A stretch of 64,000 nucleotides of DNA from Primula veris (lineage: Eukaryota > Streptophyta > Magnoliopsida > Ericales > Primulaceae), in assembly GCA_963682055.1 (NCBI GenBank), contig OY821741.1, positions 22,700,711 to 22,764,710 of the forward strand, read 5' to 3'. Each line of letters starts with the position of its first letter. Positions within the stretch are counted from its first letter, which is position 1. Shown piece by piece: positions 56,004-64,000 of this stretch. The translations under genes and the position numbers were made by a program. The notes beneath the pieces are model-generated. The model did no database searches. It had not been told where the DNA came from and saw nothing but the letters and a program-made list of their open reading frames with translations.

Positions 56004-56160
56004 TGTAATTGTAATATTTTAATTAGTTAAGAAACACGTGCTTCTCACGTGTTTTCCTCTCTGTAACTACCTATGTAAACAACTCCCTTTTTGTATGAAA
56101 TGTACTGAAAAAATCACATTCACTTTTCTCGTTCTCTCTCTAGATATTTTGTTCTCTACA
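56004..56160 (+). repeat. 5' LTR of copia element E (start uncertain)
   Basis: The right end TTGTTCTCTACA is fixed by the PBS that follows. The left end is a guess at TGTAATTGTAATATTTT. It contains a 9-bp inverted pair AAACACGTG/CACGTGTTT with a five-base loop at 56032-56054, i.e. two G-box cores. Confidence 0.5.
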
Positions 56161-56172
56161 TGGTATCAGAGC
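56161..56172 (+). promoter_or_regulatory. Primer binding site of copia element E
   Basis: TGGTATCAGAGC directly abuts the LTR end and is complementary to the initiator tRNA-Met 3' end. Confidence 0.88.
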
Positions 56173-56420
56173 GATTAAGCTCTCGTTATCTTTTCCGCTG
56201 CGATTGAGGTGATTTTTTTGTTGTCTTTATATTTTAGTTTGGAGGAATTTCTGAAATATTGTTATTTGGTTATAGAGGTTTATATTTGGGTGCGATTATC
56301 TATTATCGATCTTCTATTTCGATATTGTCAGTTTTTGACCTAATTTGGGTCAATTTGGTGCAATTTAGCTGATTTTGAGAATTTTTTTGACCTAATTTTG
56401 TGAGGAATTTTATTTTCTTG

Positions 56421-57523
56421 ATGATGAATACTGGTATTGGTTATAATGCTAGTGTGGATGTAAATAGTCCTTATTTCATTAATGTAGCTGATATGAATGG
56501 TAATAGTTTGGTTAATCCGATGTTAAATGGAACTAATTAGCATGTTTGGAAGAGGGCTATGGAAATTATAATTGGAGTTAAGCATAAAACTGGATTTATA
56601 GATGTATCTCTAGTTTGTCCATTTGTTGATGTTGGATTAAATGCAACTTGGAAGAGATGTAATCTCATAGTGGTTTCTTGAATATTAAATTCTATTTCCA
56701 AAGAAATTGTCAATCAATTTTGTATATTGAAAATGCATCAAGAATGTGGTCAGTTTTGCGAAAAAGGAACTCACAGGGAAATGAAACTAGGATCTTTGAG
56801 TTAGAATAGCCAATTCACTCTCAGAATCAAGGCAATTTTATTCTATCCATGTATTTTACCAAGCTGGAAGGTTTATGGATTGACTTGAAGAATTTAAACC
56901 ATATACCTAGTTGTACATGTGATGCATTAGGAAGGTGTACTTGCAAACTTATGGAAAATATAGTGAAAGGAGAAGAAAATGATTTTAGAATGAAGTTCTT
57001 GATGGGTCTGAGTGAGGTATATATATGCTGGAACAAGAGGGAAAATTCTACTAATGAAACATGTTCCTGTGTTAAATGAGGTTTTTCAAATGATTGTTCT
57101 TGAAGAAAATCAAAGGCTTGTGGAAAATAATTCAAGAAATTTTGGTGAGCAAGTGGCTATGGCAGCATTTCATTTTCATCCTACACAATATGAGAGCAGA
57201 TGTGAAATGTTCTTATTGTCACAAACCTGGTCATCTCAAAGGCCAGTGCTATAGGTTATTGAGTTATCCACCTGTGTGGAAATTTAGAACAAGCGATAGT
57301 AATGAATTCAATAAAAGGGAGGAGTTTTCATAATGTGTTAAGTTATGCACATCAAGTTTCTGGTGAAAATATTGATAGTGACAGGAAAGAGAATATGGGG
57401 TATAATGGTTATGGAATGAGAAAAGAGGGTAAAGAAATTGCAGAATCTTCTTCTCCATTGACTGAATCTCAATTTAACAAGTTTGTGAAAGATTTGGTCA
57501 ACAAATGGAACCAGAGGTGAACA
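56421..57523 (+). pseudogene. gag: gag of copia element E, broken
   Basis: From ATG at 56421 the frame reads NASVDVNSPYFINVADMNG, then after a stop VWKRAMEIIIGVKHKTGFID and NATWKRCNLIVVS, typical of the N-terminal half of copia gag. Later blocks (FTKLEGLWIDLKNL, ENDFRMKFLMGLSEVY) are in shifted frames. A CX2CX4HX4C knuckle (CSYCHKPGHLKGQC) is readable at 57208-57249. Stops and frameshifts are many. Confidence 0.85.
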
Positions 57524-58034
57524 AAGGATACAAGTTTTCTTCACAACAAAGTTCTCTTCAACAAAATCCTTCAATCCTTGTGTTCACCAACATGACAAGT
57601 ATGCATTCTTTCATACATAAGTTTGTTTGTACAGTTGCTGTTAGTGAATTAAGTAAAGAGGTAAAACCATGGTTAATTGATACTGGTGCTAGTGAACACA
57701 TGATCAATGATTCTAGTTTTATACATGTTTGAGTAACTCACACAAGGGATATTGTGTTTGAGTCTGGGTTACAACTGAGAAATGTTTGTGTGTACCATGT
57801 CTTGGCTTCAATCTAATAGCATCAAGTAAACTTACAAGTGATCAAGATTGCTGCTTATACATTGTATCCGATTGTTGTGGAATTCAGGACCTGACCACTA
57901 TGAAGATGATTGGACATGTTAAGGAAAGCAAGAGGTTATATTTTGTGCAAGATACAAGATTAATAAAGTCTACCTATTCTTTTATTAATTCAGGTGTCTG
58001 TGAGTTTGTTTGGCATCATAGACTTGGCCATGCT
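57524..58034 (+). pseudogene. Protease and pre-integrase region of copia element E
   Basis: PWLIDTGASEHMINDSSFIH holds the copia protease active-site DTGA. A stop and a frameshift follow, then GFNLIASSKLTSDQDCC, MIGHVKESKRLYFVQD and FVWHHRLGHA, the GAG-pre-integrase block with the HRLGH zinc motif. The reading ends within this motif at 58034, where the long LTR begins. The rest of pol is not found on the other side, so the element was truncated or deleted after the insertion. Confidence 0.9.
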
Positions 58035-60156
58035 TGTAACGTCTTAGAAATTTCAGTGTTTATAATTGTATTTTGTCAAATTTTTATAAGTGATTTATCT
58101 TCCTAGGTGCTTATTTATATATGTAAATTACGAATTTTATTAAAATTGTAATTTGTAAGTGTATATTAGTTTTGGGTGGTACTTGTAAATAAGATTTAAT
58201 TTGTGGGCTAGGTTAGTAATGTTACTAAAACCTATAACCTATACTATATATATATTACACACGCATGTAATACACATATACATATAACTTACATAGGCCG
58301 CACATACACAGATAGATATACATATATACTGCCGAGAGAGAGGGGGAAATAAAGTAAGGGCCGATAGAGAAGAGTTGCCGGAGACGTGGTCAGGCCGGTG
58401 ACAAACCAGCGACCATCTGGGAGGTGTAGTTGTGTTTTTTGGTTTCTAGGTGGCTTCGGAAGCTGATATCGAGGTATTCGTGTGTCCGTTTTTTACAATC
58501 AAATATATTTTCTTAATCTACTCTTCGATATCTATCTACCTGTGTAAGCTTGCTTATCTGATTTTCACTTTTATAAAAACCCAATTTTGGGATTTTAATA
58601 ATAGTTCGAATTTATATTAGTTTTATTAATCAGTAGCTCATTTTAATTACGTTTAGGGACTGTTTGCGGACCGTTAGTAGGATGTCCAGTTCTAGTTATG
58701 ATTGTTCAGTGGGTTTCGGCTTGAGTTTGGGAGTTTTGACAAACGACTTCTCGTTTGTTTTGGTAAGGGGGAAGAAATTGATCTGATCTTTAAGTGCGGC
58801 ATATATATTTGTTTGTTTGTTTGAGTGTAATTTTGTGTTGAATTGGTATTTATAAATTGCTTATTTAGATGATGATCACGTGGCATTTTATTATGTTATC
58901 AATCTTATTGCAGTGATCTTGAATTTTATTTTCAGTGATGGATCAATTAAAGTGTTAGTTTGATTAACGCGTGGTGTTAATATTGTTATTAGTTGTGACA
59001 TGTGCGTGACTATTAGATGGTGGATTCCTACTTTATAGTGTTGTCTGTGTGAGACTGGTACATGGTGGATTCCTACAGTCTAGTTGTTTTTGCGTGTTTG
59101 ACTGTTAGATGGTGGATTCCTACAGTCTAGTGTTGGGTGTGTGAGACTGGTAGATGGTGGATTCCTACAGTCTAGTAGTTTTTATGTGCTTGACTGATAG
59201 ACGGTGGATTCCTACAGTCAAGTGAATTTCGTGTGTTTGACTGTTAGATGGTGGATTCCTACAGTCAAAGGCATGGTGGATTCGCTATAGTGTACTTGTT
59301 TTATATTGGGTGTGGTATTAAATTTAAATATTTAAATTATACAACCGTTTGCTTACTGAGTTTTGAAGATTATAGTAACTATCGCTTTTATATATTTATT
59401 TCCTGATGTTAGTTTAGTGTGTTGACATGATATGTGATTTCGTTACTTGTTGATTTTGTATTTGTCTTGTTAGAATCATATGTGCGTGCTTAGAGGCACG
59501 CGCCACTTTTAAAGTAAGGTTGCTTTCTTAGGTCCTTTCTTTGTTTTCTATACAATTTTTTCATGGTCGATGTACAGGTGCTGACGTAGACCATGACGAA
59601 GTTTAGAGTGCTTGCATGGAGCTCATTATCATATTACACGTGATCGTGTGCACGCTAGACTTGTTTTTATTCATTTTGACATTATCTTATTTTGAGCCTT
59701 GTTGGCCTAGTAAGCGTTTAACTCGAGATTATTTTCCTTTTGGTTGGAGTAATTTATCACGTGCACTTGTATATTTTAGATTATGCTATTTTATAGAATG
59801 TTAGCTGGATTGGATTTGACTTATCCTTGTTGGATTAATTGGTAATCGCGTTGCGATTTTGTTGTGTTGTTTCAGACAAGTCTCATTTATTGGAAACAAA
59901 TAGATACGCGAAGCTCATGCCAAAATTTTCTAATAACGTATTGCATTGCTTTGTTTGTGTTGTCATATTTGAACACCGTTGGCTACCCTTAGGCCAATAA
60001 AGTGAATCAAATATGATTATCGGCATTCCTTGAAGTATTTATTTGGTTCTATTGCTTAGCATATTATCGAATGGCATTCCACATGTTTCGTTATTTAAAA
60101 CCTTTCCTTTTAAATAATATTCACGACTCGGGTTTACCCAAATCTGGGTCATGACA
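58035..60156 (+). mobile_element. LTR of a long-LTR gypsy-like element, inserted in copia E
   Basis: It begins TGTAACGTCTTAGAAATTTC and ends TGGGTCATGACA. It shares its start, the CCGGAGACGTGGTCAGG-type segment, GTGCTGACGTAGA, GTTGGCTACCCTTAGGCCAA and its end with the solo LTR at 8252-10504. A PBS follows, so it is a 5' LTR in plus orientation. The insertion splits the HRLGH motif of copia E; the preceding five bases are ATGCT. Confidence 0.88.
59000..59295 (+). repeat. Minisatellite in the LTR (GATGGTGGATTCCTACAGTC unit)
   Basis: About six copies of a roughly 50-bp unit containing GGTGGATTCCTACAGTCTAG and a GTGTnTGACTG-type linker occur in direct order. The equivalent part of the solo LTR at 8252-10504 has only a short GTGGTGATATCGTGTATA repeat, so the array arose in one lineage. 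Confidence 0.88.
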
Positions 60157-60159
60157 GCT

Positions 60160-60170
60160 TGGTATCAGAG
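60160..60170 (+). promoter_or_regulatory. Primer binding site after the long LTR
   Basis: TGGTATCAGAG lies three bases after the LTR end and continues ATAACC, so it is a tRNA-Met type site with a change at the last base of the usual 12. Confidence 0.7.
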
Positions 60171-62084
60171 ATAACCGGGTTTCGATTACCTGGTGGCTTG
60201 TTGGGTAGGGAAGGCACACACGGGTATGAGGTTGGAGACATTGACTAGGTGGTTTAAGACATTTTATAAAACTCTGCATTTTGTAAAATCCGTGTCTTGC
60301 GTCTTGGGTGTTTCTGCGTTACATGAATGTGAGTTTTGTTTGCTTTGGTCATGGAAGTGATCTATTTTGTTTCTTCATTTGTTAATTTGACAGAGTATAT
60401 TTTTTATTCTTATTCATAGTTTTTTGTGTGCTTGTTTATAACTTGAATGTTACTCCATCCGTTCCCAATTAATCGTCATTTATGAAATTACATGCAATTT
60501 TGACCGGCTTATAACATGTATCAAAATTATCGAAATAAAATTTAGTAAAACTAAATCATATAATTTAATATTTGAAATATATGATTAACTTTTGAAAGTT
60601 TTCATTCCGAAAATTTTGATACAAGTTATTGACCGGTCAAAATTGCACGTAGTTTCATAGTGGGCAATTAATTGGGAACGGAGGGAGTAATTGTTTAATG
60701 CATTGACATTTTTGTAACCGGTGTTTCAATACACGTAGTGTGATTATATAGAAATATAGTTGATATGTTACTTGTATTGATCTAAGGATCGTGGTGGTGT
60801 TTTCAAGTGATCATTTTATGATTAATCGTTCGTAATTGAAATGAAATTACAATGACCTAAGTGTGAGTTGTTTGGTTGAAATTGAATTTTCTTACAAACT
60901 AAAATCTTATAATGTTGTTTAAGTGTTATGAACGTTTATTTTTCTTTCTTTGAATTACCGGGATATTATATCTTGAGGTGGTATTTCGGATGATGAGATA
61001 ATCGGATTGAAAATGATGAGTGATTGAAATTTGAGTGTGTTGAATTTTGTTTCTTAACATAAAGATGAATTTTTTATTTATTTATTTTGAATGATGTGAA
61101 TATTATGGAATCTATTTTGGCGAATGCTTATGTTGATATTTCAAATTTTCTTAGTGATGGTTTTGCTCATTACTTCATGATATGATTAATAAAATTGATT
61201 TAGCAATAAAGATGGTTATTTACTTTTCTTTAGTTTGTAAATACTAGGTTTGAATGTTTTAGTCTTACTGTATAACTAAATGCCAGACGTATTTAATAAC
61301 TTTATGAGATGTCACGATATCATTTATATTTGATGCAAAATGCTTGCAAGATAGACGTCCCTGTCGGAGTCGTGTTCCTGTCGTAACACGTTATTTTGGC
61401 TAAACCCGCCAAGCAAAGGACGTTGCCATCGGCCATCAGTCTATCGACATTCCTAAGATACAAGAAAGTTGACAAGTTCTTAATTCGTTCAGCCACAGGA
61501 GTGGTGAACTGAAACTCGTTTGTCACATGAGATTATAAAGGATCTAGGAGATGTGTGATTCCTCCACATCCTGAGAATCTTGAAATATCTATCGATTATG
61601 GTATTTTAGATGATATTGAAGCGAAACGTGACTGTCATTGATTACTTGTTCATATATTCGCTGATGACTGATAATATGAGCAAATTATGACATGAAACCA
61701 TGTATCATTGCCTAAAGTCAACGTAGAATAGATTGGTGTAATGGAAACTTTCAATCCAAGGAGACTTCTTAGCAAAAGTGTGTTCGGACATGTAGCTCCA
61801 ACACCATCAATGTTAAACCAGTTCGTTTATTTGGTTATTCCTAAGGAAGAGTGATGAGAATAATGAGATTGTAGAATGCTCGCCTAGTAGTGCAAGGCTT
61901 CTCACACACCTTGGAATTGATTACGAGATGATTTATTTCCTCGTAATGGATGTTATAACGGTCCCTACTTTATCAGTTTAGTAGTTTCAGAAAAAATGAT
62001 TATGCAGTATGCGATTGTGGTCATGGTTTTATCTCTATGGGGATTTAGATAAAGAGATGTAGATGAAACTCCCTGTGTGACTTC
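60171..62084 (+). other. Internal remains of the long-LTR element and of copia F
   Basis: No gag or pol of the long-LTR element is readable. A stretch at 61545-61650 reads RCVIPPHPENLEISIDYGIL, which resembles linker sequence upstream of copia RT and may already belong to copia F. The minus frame 61320-61526 has even composition but no recognised motif. A Stowaway lies at 60453-60687. Confidence 0.4.
60453..60687. mobile_element. Stowaway MITE
   Basis: It starts CTCCATCCGTTCCCAATTAA and ends TTAATTGGGAACGGAGGGAG, with TA at 60451-60452 and 60688-60689. The inner inverted pair GACCGGCTTATAAC/GTTATTGACCGGTC is present. It is 235 bp and well preserved. Confidence 0.94.
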
Positions 62085-62790
62085 ATGTGCTTGAATCATG
62101 TGCTTAAAGACCCTTCGCGTTATCGCCGTCTAGTTGGAAGACTAATATACTTAACTATTTCAAGACCAGAAATTACTTATTCAGTTCATGTTTTAAGCAG
62201 ATTCATGCATGAGCCTCAAAAGTCTCACATGGATGCTGCACTTCGAGTTGTTCGTTATCTAAAAAAGGCTCCAGGAAAAGGTCTTTTTTTCTCCACGTAT
62301 AGCGATTTTAGACTACGTGCTTATTCCGACTCAGATTGGGTGGGGTGTCTGATGACTCGTAGATCCACTCCTGGCTATTGTGTATTTCTTGGTTCATCAT
62401 TAGTCTCTTGAAGGTCAAAAAGACAGAAAACTGTGTCTCTTTCTTCGGCAAAAGTAGAGTATAGCAATGATAGGAGCTTGTTGCGAGTTGACATGGCTGC
62501 GATCGCTTCTCACAGACTTAGGTGTGGTGCATCCACAATCAGCTATTCTTTATTGTAATAATAAGGCAGCAATGTACATTGCTACGAACCCGGTGTTTCA
62601 TGAAAGGACGTGACACATCGAAATGGATTGTCATTTTATTAGAGAAAAAATTATAGATGGTTCCATTGTCACAAAACATGTTGATTCATCTTTACAATTG
62701 GTGGATATTCTTACTAAGCATTCGGGAAAAGACATGTTTCAATCTTTGATCGACAAGTTGGGAGTTCGTGATATTCACTCTTCAACTTGA
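62085..62790 (+). pseudogene. Copia RNase H domain of element F, broken
   Basis: Readable blocks run in order: KDPSRYRRLVGRLIYLTISR, HMDAALRVVRYLKKAPGKGL, AYSDSDWVGCLMTRRSTPGY and CVFLGSSLVS. Then a TGA in place of the Trp codon at 62409, [15 protein letters not shown], a frame change, [52 protein letters not shown] and LVDILTKHSGKDMF. The stop is TGA 62788-62790, nine bases before the LTR. This is the end of a copia Pol. The RNase H acidic residues in YSDSDW and SSAKVEY and NNK(AA) are visible in near-normal context. Confidence 0.92.
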
Positions 62791-62797
62791 GTGGGAG

Positions 62798-62953
62798 TGT
62801 TAGAAATATGGAAACATATTTTCTAGAATAGAAGATTGTTAGAATAAATTGTAATCTTTATGTATCTTTTCCAATCCCAAATTTAAGGGAATTTTATTTC
62901 CTACCGTGTATATATTCTGAACATGTGGTATAATAAAATTAATCTCCTTCACA
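62798..62953 (+). repeat. 3' LTR of copia element F
   Basis: It starts TGTTAGAAATATGGAAACAT after the purine-rich GAGTGGGAG tract and ends AATCTCCTTCACA, about 156 bp. Such short TGTTAGAA...ACA LTRs are common for this kind of copia. It is not the same as the LTR of copia E. Confidence 0.7.
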
Positions 62954-63230
62954 ATATCTTGTTATTTTTTTGAAAAAGTAAAAAACGAGAACAACTTACA
63001 GAATCACTGGTAAAATTTTAGATTTGATTGGTGATTTTTTTATTTTAACAAAAAACGGAGTATAAATTTGTGTAATATTATAAGGAATCATTTCAGGATT
63101 CGATTTGGCCCTCCAAAATAGTGGAGGGGTCATTGATGTAAACATGTCATGAAAATCATGATGACCAAGGCATTGAGAACTACTAATATCTATGGATTGA
63201 CGTCCTTCCTTCTCTTTGACGAGGTATGAT
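62954..63230. other. Non-coding spacer, nothing recognised
   Basis: AT-rich, no repeats or frames of interest. Confidence 0.4.
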
Positions 63231-64000
63231 TAGGGATGGCAATTGAGTCGGGTTTCTCGAAACCCGACCCGACCCGACCCGACCCGACCCGACCCGATCT
63301 GCACATCAATCCGCACATAACCGGCCCGTTTGACCCGGAATTTTTTTGATAAGCCAAATAAGTGCAAACCATTATTAAGCATCTAACAATAACCATTTAA
63401 TTAAATTAGAAAAGCCTAAAAATCTTATTTTTTTCAAATTTTTCATATTTACCTGGTAAAAATTTATAATAATCTAAATTATTCTTTACAACAATACCCA
63501 AAAAAATAAAAGGAAAAAAACTGACAAAAAAAAGAAAATAATAAGCTAAAATAAAATAAGGATATATATATATATATTTATATATAGAGAGAGAGAAAGC
63601 TAGTACACAAGAGAGATGACTAATTAATTTGGTGAATGTGTATCTTTTAATATTTTATCGTTGATAATTAGGTTTCTATCATCTTTTCATCACTAATCAC
63701 ATATGTTTTATACAGTCTATCTATGTGTGTATCTATGTATGTATCTGTGTATATGTTAGAGAGAGATGATGTGTCATGTGTGTGTGTTGGATTCTATTTT
63801 ATTACGGGGTAATTCACTTTAAGCAACTCATAATAACTTATATTACTCCTATATATATTGATAAGTTCACATTCCTCATAAGTAACACTTTTTAATTATT
63901 TAGTTTATTTACTAAATTGTCATACAAACCAAAATATAATATATATATATTTTATCTTTCTACAAATCCAAAAAAATAGTTTTGTAATTTTTTTTGTAAT
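63231..64000. mobile_element. Left end of a second hAT-like MITE (right end not seen)
   Basis: TAGGGATGGCAATTGAGTCG is a familiar hAT-type MITE start. It is followed by a GTCGGGTTTC/GAAACCCGAC hairpin and a (CCCGA)n run at 63266-63298, as in the GGGTTGGG-rich MITE at 23593. No inverted TTGCCATCCCTA occurs before the window ends, so only the left boundary is supported, and how far the element extends is unknown. Confidence 0.5.

Noticed and set aside
61320..61526. 68-codon minus-strand frame with even codon use
   Set aside because: It reads plausibly (TNEFQFTTPVAERIKNLS) but matches no family I know and lies in mixed retroelement debris, so it is kept only as a remark.
56161..62953. Copia E and copia F as one element split by the long LTR
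   Set aside because: The LTR end before the E primer site does not match the F 3' LTR, so they are different elements.
1..64000. tRNA or rRNA genes
   Set aside because: No A-box plus GGTTCnAnnCC B-box pairs with cloverleaf potential were noticed, and no rRNA sequence. TGGTATCAGAGC sites are retroelement primer sites, not tRNA genes.
1..64000. Endogenous pararetrovirus (caulimovirid) sequence
   Set aside because: All RT, protease and integrase pieces group by motif with Ty3/gypsy or copia elements, and no viral movement or coat protein signature was seen.

Overview
This window looks like repeat-dense, AT-rich nuclear DNA of a flowering plant, probably a eudicot. The evidence is the kinds of mobile DNA present: Ty3/gypsy elements of the Tat type (with an extra 'archaeal' RNase H domain), an Athila-like LTR, Ty1/copia elements with a TGGTATCAGAGC primer site, an L1-type LINE, Stowaway, hAT and Mutator-like MITEs, and a CACTA end. 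No bacterial operons, rRNA or tRNA genes are visible, and no complete host gene can be supported. All assignments come from reading the sequence and the translations; no database search was run.

Layout. 1-16 kb is the least TE-saturated part. It holds a solo Tat-type LTR (736-1981, TSD GTTAG), a foldback MITE, a Stowaway, a 970-bp long-TIR Mutator-like element (5587-6556, 9-bp TSD), a 2.25-kb solo LTR (8252-10504, TSD AATTT), several minisatellites, and a few exon-like segments on the minus strand that may be remains of one host gene. 16178-25098 is plus-strand Tat-type element A, with gag, protease and the N-terminal part of RT, all broken. Its 3' LTR carries a clean hAT-type MITE. 26284-39080 is minus-strand Tat-type element B: gag, protease, archaeal RNase H and integrase are readable but RT is deleted. 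Its 3' region has a possible antisense transcription unit and a nested solo copia LTR (28203-29421, TSD ATTTT).

39081-43009 is the strangest part. It is a minus-strand, multi-exon unit whose measured exons are mostly phase 0, with one exon tandemly duplicated and introns full of a GCATAAA/TTTATGC motif. It ends in a transposon-like terminus and is cut off by element B. 43013-53861 is a minus-strand, Athila-like LTR element (G) with unfamiliar ORFs. It is itself invaded by a gag-only SIRE-like copia element (C, 45187-49736). G sits inside an L1-type LINE (53862 to about 54935).

54.9-64 kb contains two more Stowaways, the 5' part of a copia element (E, 56004-58034) cut by a long LTR (58035-60156, same family as the 8252-10504 solo LTR), the RNase H end and 3' LTR of another copia (F, 62085-62953), and the start of a second hAT-like MITE.

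The nesting gives a relative history. The LINE was hit by G, G was hit by C and apparently by the exon-repeat unit, and B was later joined to that unit by a deletion. Every element looks non-autonomous now. Nearly all coding features below are therefore pseudogenes, and the most useful signals are structural: TSDs, LTR boundaries, tandem arrays and exon phases.
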